Origin: Natrarchaeobius halalkaliphilus
Lineage (GTDB): Archaea > Halobacteriota > Halobacteria > Halobacteriales > Natrialbaceae
DNA length: 64,000 bases
Assembly (NCBI RefSeq): GCF_003841485.1
Contig: NZ_REFY01000004.1
Coordinates: 1 to 64,000 of the forward strand
Direction: 5' to 3'
Part shown: positions 16,048 through 24,874 of the stretch, one piece after another
How positions within the stretch are numbered: the first letter of the stretch is position 1
Layout of the letters: each line of letters begins with the position of its first letter
Made by a program: the position numbers and the translations under genes
Notes under the pieces: generated by a model
What the model was told of the DNA's origin: nothing
Seen by the model: only the letters and a program-made list of their open reading frames with translations
The model's database searches: none

Positions 16048-17679
16048 CCGGAAACTCCGCTGGCCCGTAAACGTCATCGCGATACCGTGTTCGTCTGCCG
16101 CCGCGATCACGTCGTCGTCGTTGACCGAGCCGCCGGGCTGGACGACGGCCTCGATGCCCGCCTTCGCGGCCTCCTCGAGGCCGTCGGGGAACGGGAAGAA
16201 GGCGTCGGAGGCCATCACCGCGCCCTCGGCGTCTTTGCCCTCGGCGTGCTCGTCGGCTTTCATCGCCGCGAGGCGAACCGCGTCGACGCGCGAGACCTGC
16301 CCCATCCCGATTCCGACCGTCTCGGTGCCGTCGGCGAAGAGGATGCCGTTCGATTTGACGTGTTTCAGCGTCCCCCAGGCGAAGACCATCGACTCGAGTT
16401 GTGCCTCGGTGGGCTCGCGCTCGGTGACGACCTCGAGGTCGTCGACCGAGACCGACTGTAAATCGCGTTCCTGGACGAGTCGGCCGCCGACGATGGGTTT
16501 CTCGGTGAACCGTTCGGTCCGTTTCTCGTTCAGTTCACCCACGTCGAGCACGCGCAGGTTCTCCTTCTCGAAGAGGACCTCGAGGGCGTCCTCGTCGTAG
16601 CCGGGCGCGACGACGACCTCCTTGAACGAGTCGACGATCGCCTCGGCCGTGGTCGCGTCGCACTCGCGATTGAGCGCGACGATGCCGCCGAAAGCGCTCA
16701 TCGGGTCCGTCGAGAGCGCCCGGTCGTACGCCACAGACAGCGAGTCCGCCGTAGCACAGCCCGCCGGGTTCGTGTGTTTGATAACCGCGGCGGCGGGCTC
16801 GTCGAACTCCTTGATCAGGTTCAGCGCGCCGTCGGCGTCGTTGTAGTTGTTGTACGACAGGGCTTTCGCGCCCTCGTTCAACTGCTCGGCGTGGACGACG
16901 CTGGCTTCGTCGCAGGTGTAATCGGCGTACACCGCAGCGTCCTGGTGTGGGTTCTCCCCGTAGCGCAAGGTGTCGAGGCGGTCGCTCGAGGTCAGCCGCC
17001 GGCCGGGAAGTCCGTCGTGGTCGCCGCCGTCGGTGCTCGCCACGTCGACGTCGACCGTTACCTCGTCCGCCTCACGGTCGACGTCGATCGCGTCCGCAGC
17101 GAACCACGAGATCGCGCGAGGATACGCCCGAAACTCGCCCTCGTAGAGCACTCGCTCTTTCAGGGAGTCCGAATCGTCGCCCTCGTAGACCGGGATCGGT
17201 TCCTGGGTGACGATCGGACCCGCATCGACCTCGCGTTCGATCACGTTTCCGTCCGCGTCGGTCGCGTCCGTCACGACGTGAACCGTACAGCCGGTCACCG
17301 AGACGCCCGCCGAAAGCGCATCGCTCCAGGCGTCCACGCCGGGAAACGACGGCAGCAACGACGGATGGACGTTCAGCGTCGTCGGCACGCTCTCGAGGAA
17401 CGTATCCGAGAGGATCCGCATGTAGCCGTCGAGACAGACCAGATCGAACTCGTGATCCGACAGCGCCTCGAGCACCGCCTCCTCGTGTTCGCGGCGGCTC
17501 GCCCCGTCCGCTATCGGCACGACTTCGGTCGGAATGCCGCGCTCGGACGCGGACTCGAGCACTGGCGCGTCCTCGCCGTTCGTCAGGATCACGGCGAGTT
17601 CGGCTTCGCCCGGCCGTCGATCGTCGATGTTCAACAGGTTGCGGCCCCGGTTGCCGGCCATCCCGGCGATTCGAGTCAT
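16039..17679 (-). CDS. purNH: fused phosphoribosylglycinamide formyltransferase / AICAR transformylase
   Basis: The 546-aa protein joins two folate-dependent steps of purine synthesis. Residues 1-200 are PurN-like: ILTNGEDAPVLE, the catalytic Asn-x-His in LNVHPSLLPSFPG (about 102-114) and Asp in EVDAGPIVTQ. Residues about 230-546 are the AICAR formyltransferase part of PurH: RYGENPHQ, YNNYNDADGALN, the Lys-His pair in VIKHTNPAGCA, MSAFGGIVALN and the tail TGQRSFRHD. The IMP cyclohydrolase (MGS-like) half of bacterial PurH is missing, so ring closure must be done by another protein, as archaeal PurO does. It is divergent from purB across 176 bp. Confidence 0.93.
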   Translation of the reverse strand: MTRIAGMAGNRGRNLLNIDDRRPGEAELAVILTNGEDAPVLESASERGIPTEVVPIADGASRREHEEAVLEALSDHEFDLVCLDGYMRILSDTFLESVPTTLNVHPSLLPSFPGVDAWSDALSAGVSVTGCTVHVVTDATDADGNVIEREVDAGPIVTQEPIPVYEGDDSDSLKERVLYEGEFRAYPRAISWFAADAIDVDREADEVTVDVDVASTDGGDHDGLPGRRLTSSDRLDTLRYGENPHQDAAVYADYTCDEASVVHAEQLNEGAKALSYNNYNDADGALNLIKEFDEPAAAVIKHTNPAGCATADSLSVAYDRALSTDPMSAFGGIVALNRECDATTAEAIVDSFKEVVVAPGYDEDALEVLFEKENLRVLDVGELNEKRTERFTEKPIVGGRLVQERDLQSVSVDDLEVVTEREPTEAQLESMVFAWGTLKHVKSNGILFADGTETVGIGMGQVSRVDAVRLAAMKADEHAEGKDAEGAVMASDAFFPFPDGLEEAAKAGIEAVVQPGGSVNDDDVIAAADEHGIAMTFTGQRSFRHD

Positions 17680-17855
17680 GGTTCACACGCCACCCGCGAG
17701 GGGCAAAGTGATTGCGGTCTCGGATCGGAACATATCCACATCTGTGTATTGTATCCGCTCTAATACACCGAATTCTGAGATCGATATACATACACGTGGC
17801 TCTTGTCGGTCGGCGTTTCGATACCCTTTTGCACCGCGCTGGAAAGAGTCGGACG
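17680..17855. promoter_or_regulatory. divergent purNH/purB promoter region
   Basis: This 176-bp gap holds the upstream regions of two purine genes. Its middle (about 17730-17800) is clearly A+T-rich, with several TATA-like runs (CTAATACACC, GATATACATACA) on both strands, in contrast to the coding flanks. Shared control of both purine genes from here is likely. No clear palindrome is seen. Confidence 0.5.
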
Positions 17856-19241
17856 ATGACCGACACCCACGCGTTATACGCCGTCTCGCCGCTCGATGGT
17901 CGATACGGGAGGCGGACCGAGCCGCTGTCGCCGTACGCGAGCGAGGCCGCGCTCATGCGCGCTCGAGTTCGCGTCGAAGTCGAGTACCTGATCGCGCTTT
18001 CCGACCTCGAGGCCACGCCGCTCTCGCTCGACTCCGACGAGCGCGGAACGCTCCGTGAGTTGTACGAGGGCTTCGACGAGGACGATGCGGCACTGGTAAA
18101 GAAACTCGAGACGGACGGTCACGCCGGCTTCGATGCGACGAATCACGACGTGAAAGCCGTCGAGTACTTCGTCCGGCATCGGCTCCCCGAAGACAGCGAT
18201 GCCTCGCCCTGGATTCACTTCGGGCTGACCAGCGAGGACGTGAACAACCTGGCCCACCGGCTGCTCGTTCGGGACGCCGTCGACGACGTCCTGTTGCCCG
18301 CCCTGTACGACGTCCGGGACGCCCTCGCGGAGATGGCACGCGAACACCGCGACCTGCCGATGCTTGCACGGACTCACGGCCAGCCCGCGACGCCGACGAC
18401 GTTCGGCAAGGAAATGGCCGTCTACGCCGCCCGTCTCGGCCGCGCAACCGGCCGAATCCGAGGCGCAACCGACGGCCTGCGCGGAAAGCTCGGCGGTGCT
18501 TCCGGCACCTACGCCGCCCACGTCGCTGCCTATCCGAACGTCGACTGGCAGGCGTTTGCCGAGAGGTTCGTGACCGACCTCGGCCTCGGGTTCGAGTCGC
18601 TCACGACGCAGGTTAGCCCCTGTGACGACCTCGCGGCGCTGTTCGACGCTTTCAGAGGTGCGAACGACGTCCTGTTGGATCTCGACCTCGACATCTGGCT
18701 CTACGTCTCGGATCGCTACCTCGGCCAGGAAGCCGTCGACGGCGAGACCGGCTCGTCGACGATGCCTCACAAGGTCAACCCGATCGACTTCGAAAACAGC
18801 GAGGGCAACCTCTCGAAGGCCAACTCGGATCTCACCTTCCTCGCGGACTACGTCACGACGTCTCGGCTCCAGCGCGACCTTTCGGATTCGACGGTCAAGC
18901 GCAACATCGGCGCCGCCTTCGCGCACTGTCTGATCGGCTACGACAAGACGGCCGTCGGCCTCGCGAAGGTCGTCCCCACCGAGACCGTCATGCGCGACGA
19001 CCTCGAGTCCACCCCCGAGATAATCGGGGAAGCGGTCCAGACGATCCTCCGCCGGGAAGGACAAGAAGACGCCTACGAACGGGTCAAAGACGTCACCCGC
19101 GGCAAGGACGTCGCGCTCGCGGACTTCCGAGAGATGTTCGACGACCTCGAAGTCGACGACGACGTCCGCGAGGAACTCCACGCGCTGACGCCGACGGGAT
19201 ACACGGGCGTCGCGAGCGGTCTTGTCGACAACCTCGAGTAA
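17856..19241 (+). CDS. purB: adenylosuccinate lyase
   Basis: The 461-aa lyase removes fumarate from SAICAR and from adenylosuccinate, serving both IMP and AMP synthesis. It starts TDTHALYAVSPLDGRYGRR, with the conserved SPLDGRY; HFGLTSEDVNNLAH (about residues 109-122), ARTHGQPATPTTFGKE with the catalytic His, and the fumarase-superfamily signature GSSTMPHKVNPIDFEN at about residues 302-317 follow. Length and order are standard. A longer frame back to 17712 lies in the A+T-rich divergent promoter and is rejected. Expression is probably coordinated with purNH from the shared intergenic region. Confidence 0.96.
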   Translation: MTDTHALYAVSPLDGRYGRRTEPLSPYASEAALMRARVRVEVEYLIALSDLEATPLSLDSDERGTLRELYEGFDEDDAALVKKLETDGHAGFDATNHDVKAVEYFVRHRLPEDSDASPWIHFGLTSEDVNNLAHRLLVRDAVDDVLLPALYDVRDALAEMAREHRDLPMLARTHGQPATPTTFGKEMAVYAARLGRATGRIRGATDGLRGKLGGASGTYAAHVAAYPNVDWQAFAERFVTDLGLGFESLTTQVSPCDDLAALFDAFRGANDVLLDLDLDIWLYVSDRYLGQEAVDGETGSSTMPHKVNPIDFENSEGNLSKANSDLTFLADYVTTSRLQRDLSDSTVKRNIGAAFAHCLIGYDKTAVGLAKVVPTETVMRDDLESTPEIIGEAVQTILRREGQEDAYERVKDVTRGKDVALADFREMFDDLEVDDDVREELHALTPTGYTGVASGLVDNLE

Positions 19242-19253
19242 CCGTCCTCTTCG

Positions 19254-19991
19254 TCACTCTCGCTCGACGCTCGGGTGCATCGTCGGGACCTCCTCGAGCG
19301 GTTCGTCGAACGCCTCTAAGAGCCGCGTTCGCGCTCGTTCGTCCCGCCGCCGACGCTCTGTGTCGTCGATCTCTTCGCAGGCCGGCGGAACCTCGCGACC
19401 GCGACCGGTGAAATAGCCCTCCGGGACGACCCAGTCGTGATAGAAATTCGCATCCGAGTCGTGGATCACGGCGAGTGCGACCTTCGCGCCGTGACCCGCC
19501 GCGACGATCGTCTGGTGGGGTTCGCCTGCAACCCTGCCGGCGGCGTAGACGCCGTCGACGGCCGTTCGGCCGCCCTCGTCGACGCTCACGAAGTGCTTGC
19601 TCCCGCGTTGCGTTCGGCCGACGTCGAGGGGAACCAGGTACTCGCTGTCGGACCAGGACGCCGCGACCACCCGGCGGGCCTCGAGTGGCTCTCCAGCCTC
19701 GGTCTCGAGGACGAATCCGGCTTCGAAGTTCGTCGCGTCTTTCGCCTCCACGCTCGTCACGTGCCCGAGTTCGAACGTCGCTCCCGCTTCGCTGGCTTGT
19801 TCCCTCGTTAGTTGGAGGTACCGACGGGCGTCGACGCCGTTGGGGAAGCCGGGATAGTTCTCGAGACTGGCGTTGCGCGCGAGGATCGATTCGCCGCCGT
19901 CGACGACGAGCGTGTCCAGGCCGGCTCGAGCGGTGAAGATCGACACGGCCAGACCCGCGACACCGCCGCCGACGATACAGACGTCTCTCAT
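19254..19991 (-). CDS. FAD-dependent oxidoreductase, thioredoxin-reductase-like, shortened
   Basis: The 245-aa flavoprotein begins RDVCIVGGGVAGLAVSIF, an FAD-binding motif, then LENYPGFPNGVDARRY, typical of thioredoxin reductases. The second FAD motif is VDGVYAAGRVAGEPHQTIVAAGHGAKVA. The central NADPH domain with the CxxC redox pair found in true thioredoxin reductases is missing: the chain passes from ARRVVAASWSDSEYLVPLD straight to the second FAD part. It therefore cannot do standard thioredoxin reduction. ATG 19991 starts exactly at the Rossmann strand. It converges with purB (12 bp). Substrate unknown. Confidence 0.8.
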   Translation of the reverse strand: MRDVCIVGGGVAGLAVSIFTARAGLDTLVVDGGESILARNASLENYPGFPNGVDARRYLQLTREQASEAGATFELGHVTSVEAKDATNFEAGFVLETEAGEPLEARRVVAASWSDSEYLVPLDVGRTQRGSKHFVSVDEGGRTAVDGVYAAGRVAGEPHQTIVAAGHGAKVALAVIHDSDANFYHDWVVPEGYFTGRGREVPPACEEIDDTERRRRDERARTRLLEAFDEPLEEVPTMHPSVERE

Positions 19992-20196
19992 ACGCGAGCC
20001 AGAGACACCAGTGTCATATAACGTGTCGGGTTCGTGACTACCTGGATCACCGAACACCTCGGCCACGATATGATTCGAAGCGTCGAACCTGTCGAGTTCG
20101 TGATGTCGAATAACGTACTCGACAACTGTCGGGGGTTTTTGCGGCGCTACGGCAACATCTCGAGGCATTCAAATGCGTAGGTTTCTAACTCGCCGT

Positions 20197-22953
20197 ATGG
20201 TAACCGATGAGTTCTCGGATGCGATCCGGGAGTTCGAACACGACGGCGAATCGTATACGATGGCTGATCTAACGGTTCTCGAGGAACAGGGACTGTGCGA
20301 CCTCGATACGCTTCCTGTAAGCATTCGAATTCTCCTCGAGTCCGTACTCCGAAACGCGGACGGCGAGATGATCGACGACGACGACGTTCGGAACGCCGCC
20401 TCCTGGGAGCCGGACGTCCCGGACGTCGAAGTCCCGTTCACCGTCTCTCGAGTGGTGCTCCAGGACCTCACCGGCGTTCCCGCGGTCGTCGACCTGGCGG
20501 CCCTTCGATCGGCCGCTGAGCGAACGGACGTCGATCCGACGGTCGTCGAACCCGAAGTGCCCTGCGACCTGGTGATCGACCACAGCGTTCAGGTGGATTA
20601 CTTCGGCAGCGAGGACGCCTACGAGCAGAACGTCGAACTCGAGTACGAGCGAAACGAAGAGCGCTACCGCGCGATCAAGTGGGCACAGCAGGCGTTCGAC
20701 GAGTTCAACGTCGTTCCGCCGGGGACCGGGATCGTCCACCAGGTCAATTTAGAGCACCTCGGCCAGGTCGTCCACGACCGCGAAATCGACGGCGAACAGT
20801 GGCTGTTGCCCGACACGCTCGTCGGTACGGACAGTCACACGCCGATGATCGGCGGCATCGGCGTCGTCGGCTGGGGCGTCGGCGGCATCGAAGCCGAGGC
20901 GGCGCTGCTCGGTCAGCCGATCACCATGTCGTTGCCCGAAGTCGTCGGCGTCAGGCTGACCGGCGACCTCCCCGACGGCGCAACGGCGACCGACCTCGTG
21001 CTCCACATCACCGAGCGCCTGCGTCAGGTCGGCGTCGTCGACAAGTTCGTCGAGTTCTTCGGTCCCGGCGTCTCGCAGCTTTCGGTGGCCGACCGAGCGA
21101 CGATTTCGAACATGGCTCCCGAGCAGGGATCGACGATCAGCATGTTCCCGGTCGACGAAAAGACCCTCGAGTACCTCGAGTTGACCGGCCGCGATCCGGA
21201 CCACATCGATCTCGTCAAAGAGTACCTCGAGGCACAGGGTCTCTTCGGGGAGCAAGAACCCGAGTACACCGAAACCGTCGAGTTCGACCTCAGCGAGGTC
21301 GAGCCAAGCCTCGCGGGCCACAAGAAACCCCACTCGCGCATCCCGATGGGCGATCTGGACGAACACTTCCCGGCGCTGTTAGAAGAGCAGAACGTCGTCG
21401 ATAGCGACGGAGCTGCGGTCGGTTCGGACGTCGATACCGGCGACGGTGCGCTCGTCGCGGATCGAGGACTCGATCTGGATGACCGCGTTCCCGTCGAACT
21501 CGAGGACGGAACCGAAGTCGAGATCGGTCACGGGAGCGTCCTCGTCAGCGCGATCACCAGCTGTACGAACACGTCGAACCCGTCGGTGATGGTCGCGGCA
21601 GGCCTGCTCGCGCGCAACGCCGCCGAGAAGGGACTCGAGGTGCCGGAGTACGTCAAGACCAGCCTCGCACCCGGCAGCCGCGTCGTCACGGAGTACCTCG
21701 AGGCAGCAGAGCTGCTCGAGGACCTAGAGGAACTCGGCTACCACGTCGTCGGCTACGGCTGTACGACGTGTATCGGCAACACGGGTCCGCTCGCGGAACC
21801 GATCGAGGCGGCCATCGACGAGAACGATCTCTGGGCGACGAGCGTCCTCTCGGGTAACCGCAACTTCGAGGCGCGTATTCACCCGAAGATCGCGGCTAAC
21901 TACCTCGCCAGCCCGCCGCTGGTCGTCGCCTACGGCCTCGCCGGCAAGATGGATATCGACCTCGAGAACGAACCGATCGGGACAGACGACGACGGAAACG
22001 AGGTGTATCTTTCCGACGTCTGGCCGGAAACCGAGGAGATCCGCGAGACGATCCACGAGAACGTCTCGCCGGAGATGTTCGAAGAGAAGTACGCGAGCGC
22101 CTTCGAAGGCGACGAACGCTGGGAGGCACTCGACGCACCGACCGGCGACGTCTACGACTGGGACTCCGAGTCGACGTACATTCGCGAGCCGCCGTTCTTC
22201 AAGGACTTCCCGCTCGAGAAACCCGGCGTCGAGAACGTCGAGGACGCTCGCGGTCTGTTGACTCTCGGCGACACCGTCACGACCGACCACATCAGTCCCG
22301 CCGGACCGTTCAGCGAGGAGCTGCCCGCGGGTCAGTGGCTTTCCGAACGCGGCGTCGAACCGTACGAGTTCAACACCTACGGCTCGCGCCGTGGCAACCA
22401 CGAAGTGATGATGCGAGGGACCTTCGCGAACGTCCGCATCGAAAACGAGATGCTCGACGGGAAACAGGGCGGATACACGATCCACCACCCCACTGGCGAG
22501 GAGACGACCGTCTTCGAAGCGTCCGAGCGATACCGCGAGGAAGACACGCCCCTCGTCGTGATGGCTGGCGAGGAACTCGGCACCGGCTCGAGCCGTGACT
22601 GGGCGGCCAAAGGTACCGACCTGCTGGGCATCCGCGCGACCATCGGCAAGAGCTACGAACGGATCTACCGGGACAACCTCATCGGAATGGGCGTTCTCCC
22701 GCTGCAGTTCGCGGAGGGAGAGGGATGGGAGGAACTCGGCCTCGACGGCTCCGAGCACTTCACCATCGAAGGACTCGAGGGCGGCCTCGAGCCGAACGCC
22801 GAACTGACCGTCACCGCAGAGTACGACGACGGCGACACCACCGAGTTCGACGTGACCGCACAGGTCGATACGCCTGCTGCGGTCGAGTACGTCGAAAACG
22901 GCGGCGTGCTTCACCTCGTGCTTCGTCGACTGCTGACGTCGGAAGCGAACTGA
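20197..22953 (+). CDS. acnA: aconitate hydratase (AcnA-type)
   Basis: The 918-aa TCA-cycle enzyme interconverts citrate and isocitrate with a [4Fe-4S] cluster. Visible parts: LPVSIRILLESVLRN, VIDHSVQVDYFGS, TDSHTPMIGGIGVVGWGVGG, the first cluster Cys in SAITSCTNTSNPSVM (about 457) and the other two in GYGCTTCIGNTGPL (about 524/527), then the swivel domain with GSRRGNHEVMMRG and AGEELGTGSSRDWAAKG. ATG 20197 matches the family N-terminus (VTDEFSDAIREFEHDG); a start at 20173 is also in frame. It is a single gene with no operon partner, divergent from the flavoprotein gene with about 205 bp between. Confidence 0.95.
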   Translation: MVTDEFSDAIREFEHDGESYTMADLTVLEEQGLCDLDTLPVSIRILLESVLRNADGEMIDDDDVRNAASWEPDVPDVEVPFTVSRVVLQDLTGVPAVVDLAALRSAAERTDVDPTVVEPEVPCDLVIDHSVQVDYFGSEDAYEQNVELEYERNEERYRAIKWAQQAFDEFNVVPPGTGIVHQVNLEHLGQVVHDREIDGEQWLLPDTLVGTDSHTPMIGGIGVVGWGVGGIEAEAALLGQPITMSLPEVVGVRLTGDLPDGATATDLVLHITERLRQVGVVDKFVEFFGPGVSQLSVADRATISNMAPEQGSTISMFPVDEKTLEYLELTGRDPDHIDLVKEYLEAQGLFGEQEPEYTETVEFDLSEVEPSLAGHKKPHSRIPMGDLDEHFPALLEEQNVVDSDGAAVGSDVDTGDGALVADRGLDLDDRVPVELEDGTEVEIGHGSVLVSAITSCTNTSNPSVMVAAGLLARNAAEKGLEVPEYVKTSLAPGSRVVTEYLEAAELLEDLEELGYHVVGYGCTTCIGNTGPLAEPIEAAIDENDLWATSVLSGNRNFEARIHPKIAANYLASPPLVVAYGLAGKMDIDLENEPIGTDDDGNEVYLSDVWPETEEIRETIHENVSPEMFEEKYASAFEGDERWEALDAPTGDVYDWDSESTYIREPPFFKDFPLEKPGVENVEDARGLLTLGDTVTTDHISPAGPFSEELPAGQWLSERGVEPYEFNTYGSRRGNHEVMMRGTFANVRIENEMLDGKQGGYTIHHPTGEETTVFEASERYREEDTPLVVMAGEELGTGSSRDWAAKGTDLLGIRATIGKSYERIYRDNLIGMGVLPLQFAEGEGWEELGLDGSEHFTIEGLEGGLEPNAELTVTAEYDDGDTTEFDVTAQVDTPAAVEYVENGGVLHLVLRRLLTSEAN

Positions 22954-23063
22954 AAACGTCGACGACGGCCGCCCGCGATCGACTCATCGGTCGTCCGATC
23001 GAGCGCAGACGAAAACGGACTTCGTTCTCCGTTCGCGGAACCGAGAGGGAGTGCAGTTCACCA

Positions 23064-23660
23064 TCACAGCGTCTCCTCGAAGAACGATCCAACTCGTTCA
23101 GCGACGTCCACTTCGTTGCCGACGAAGAAGTGATCCGCGGGGAAGGCCTCGATCCTCGAGTCGAGTTCGCGGACGTCTGCGGCCTCGACGACCGGCTCCC
23201 ACTCGGCCGTCGTATCTCGCTCGCCGTAGACGATCTGTACGGGTACCTCGAGCGCCCCGAGGGCGGCGACAGCGTCGAGATCGTCACCGATGCGGGCCGT
23301 CGGAGCGAGCGCGGAGACGGCGGCTATTCCGTCGACGTCGCCCGCGGCGAGGAGCGCCAGACTCGCGCCGAAGCTGTAGCCGAAGAGGCCGACGCGGTCG
23401 TGTCGTTCGCTGGCCCAGCGAACGGTGTTTCGAACGTCTTCTCGCTCGCCGTTCCCCTCGTCCCACGCGCCGTAATCGAACCGAAGGGCTCCGATCGACC
23501 GCTCCTGGAGTGCGGCCTCGAGCGCGAGGAGTCGACTGTCGCGTCGCGAGCCACCCTGTCGAGGATGGGGCGGACACGCGACGACGATGGCGTCCGCTCC
23601 ATCGGCCGGCTCGAGTGATCCGCGAACGTCACGGCCGCCGGGAACGAGCACGTCGGTCAT
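23064..23660 (-). CDS. alpha/beta hydrolase (dienelactone-hydrolase-like)
   Basis: The 198-aa protein has the small alpha/beta hydrolase layout. The oxyanion region is VVACPPHPRQGGSRRD, the nucleophile elbow is LFGYSFGASLALLAAG with Ser at about residue 96, the acid is in IVYGERDTT and the His in FPADHFF near residue 177. Similar archaeal proteins act on esters or serve as peptidase-like hydrolases; the substrate is not readable. No signal peptide. It converges with acnA, and its start lies 52 bp after the 3' end of no other gene, so it is probably monocistronic. Confidence 0.85.
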   Translation of the reverse strand: MTDVLVPGGRDVRGSLEPADGADAIVVACPPHPRQGGSRRDSRLLALEAALQERSIGALRFDYGAWDEGNGEREDVRNTVRWASERHDRVGLFGYSFGASLALLAAGDVDGIAAVSALAPTARIGDDLDAVAALGALEVPVQIVYGERDTTAEWEPVVEAADVRELDSRIEAFPADHFFVGNEVDVAERVGSFFEETL

Positions 23661-23711
23661 ACCCGTGGGTTGGTTTCGATAGCCTTGAATACCACTCGTC
23701 GAAGGTCGCGT

Positions 23712-24182
23712 TTATCCGTCGGTCTCGATCGGTTTCGCCCACCGACCACTTTTGCTCCGAACGTCGAGAGTGTACCACGAAAAATCCAGTTCCGTCGCCT
23801 TCTTCTCGAAGATACTCAGCGAAACCGGAACCGCATAATCGGAGAACGTATCCGCGGCGTCATACAGCTCGTCGTCCGGGAGTTCGTCCAACGAACCTCG
23901 AAGAACGACAGACCGCCAGTCGTCGACTTCGGACCACTCGTAGACCGTCAACGTCACCCGGTTCGATCGCTCGAGATGGGCCTCTTTCGTGCTGTCATCG
24001 TCCGAGACGAACTGGAAGAGACACCGCTGGTTGTCGCGGTCGAACCCGAACGACATCGGGACCGCGTATCCGCCGTCTTCGGTTCCGAACGAGAGCGTTC
24101 CGATACCGGTCTTTTCGAGAAACGAGTCGATTTCGTCTTCGGGCATATCCACCCCGGAGACGGACGCTACGGTGTTAGACAT
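23712..24182 (-). CDS. pyridoxamine 5'-phosphate oxidase-like FMN-binding protein
   Basis: The 156-aa protein fits the split-barrel flavin-binding family related to PNPOx. Its strands include GIGTLSFGTEDGGYAVPMSFGFD (first sixteen or so residues form the typical entry), FQFVSDDDSTKEAHLERSN and VTLTVYEWSE, ending with a Trp-Tyr segment (FSWYTLDV). Proteins of this type bind FMN, F420 or heme; the ligand here is unknown. Haloarchaea have many paralogues. Monocistronic on the minus strand, divergent from rps8e with a 137-bp gap. Confidence 0.8.
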   Translation of the reverse strand: MSNTVASVSGVDMPEDEIDSFLEKTGIGTLSFGTEDGGYAVPMSFGFDRDNQRCLFQFVSDDDSTKEAHLERSNRVTLTVYEWSEVDDWRSVVLRGSLDELPDDELYDAADTFSDYAVPVSLSIFEKKATELDFSWYTLDVRSKSGRWAKPIETDG

Positions 24183-24319
24183 ACGCGACTGTTCGATCGG
24201 GAGGACGGATAAAGCGAGCGTGACCTCCTACCTGCTGGGAACGCGAAGTGTCGCTCGACTCGGTGCTGGCGTCGGTTCGAAAGCGTGCATTCAAGTATTC
24301 GCCGGATCTTTTCCCGGGT

Positions 24320-24694
24320 ATGCAAGATCAGGGACGCTCTACGCGAAAGCGAACCGGCGGCCGACTGAAGAACGTACGCAACCGCCGAAAGGACGAACTC
24401 GGTCGACTGCCGACCGAGACCCAGGTGGGTGAACCCCGGTTCCGTACCGTCGACGTTCGCGGAAACGGCTCGAAGACGCGAGCCCTCGCGACGGACGTTG
24501 CAAGCGTCAACAAAGGCGGTGAGGCGGTCTCCGCGGAAATCGAAGACGTCGTCGAAAACGACGCGAACCCCAACTACGTCCGTCGGAACATCATCACCAA
24601 GGGTGCCGTCATCGCGACCTCCGAAGGACAGGCCCGCGTGACGTCCCGACCCGGCCAGACCGGCCAGGTCAACGCCGTCTCGCTCGAGAACTGA
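24320..24694 (+). CDS. rps8e: small ribosomal subunit protein eS8
   Basis: The 124-aa protein is archaeal/eukaryal ribosomal protein eS8: MQDQGRSTRKRTGGRLKN is the conserved basic N-terminus that contacts 16S rRNA, followed by NRRKDELGRLPTETQVG and, near the C-terminus, NPNYVRRNIITKGAVI and GQVNAVSLEN. The start at ATG 24320 is required by the family N-terminus; the longer frame upstream is not conserved. A TATA-like element (TTCAAGTATT at about 24292-24301) ends about 20 nt upstream, consistent with a leaderless message. It is not in a ribosomal operon here. Confidence 0.96.
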   Translation: MQDQGRSTRKRTGGRLKNVRNRRKDELGRLPTETQVGEPRFRTVDVRGNGSKTRALATDVASVNKGGEAVSAEIEDVVENDANPNYVRRNIITKGAVIATSEGQARVTSRPGQTGQVNAVSLEN

Positions 24695-24729
24695 TCGAAT
24701 CGCTGATCGGAGGTTTCGCGGTTCTTTCT

Positions 24730-24825
24730 GTGGATTTCCGACGGTCGAGTCGATATGCTCTTTCGATCTTCGGGATCATCTCGCTCGTCGCCGCCCTCGC
24801 GGATGAACTCCGTCTGTACGAGTAG
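24730..24825 (+). CDS. possible tiny membrane protein (31 aa)
   Basis: A GTG-initiated frame encodes a basic N-terminus (DFRRSSRYA), one hydrophobic segment (LSIFGIISLVAALA) and a short charged tail (DELRLYE). The arrangement is what a single-span micro-protein would look like, and it sits 35 bp after rps8e on the same strand. Length alone makes this uncertain; no family is recognised. Confidence 0.3.
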   Translation: MDFRRSSRYALSIFGIISLVAALADELRLYE

Positions 24826-24874
24826 ACGCTCCGAGCGCCGGAGCAGAACGCCGATCCGGTTCGTCGAGGACCGG

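Noticed and set aside
21724-22914. A 396-aa minus-strand frame in aconitase
   Set aside because: Shadow; the plus strand has the aconitase cluster Cys and swivel domain.
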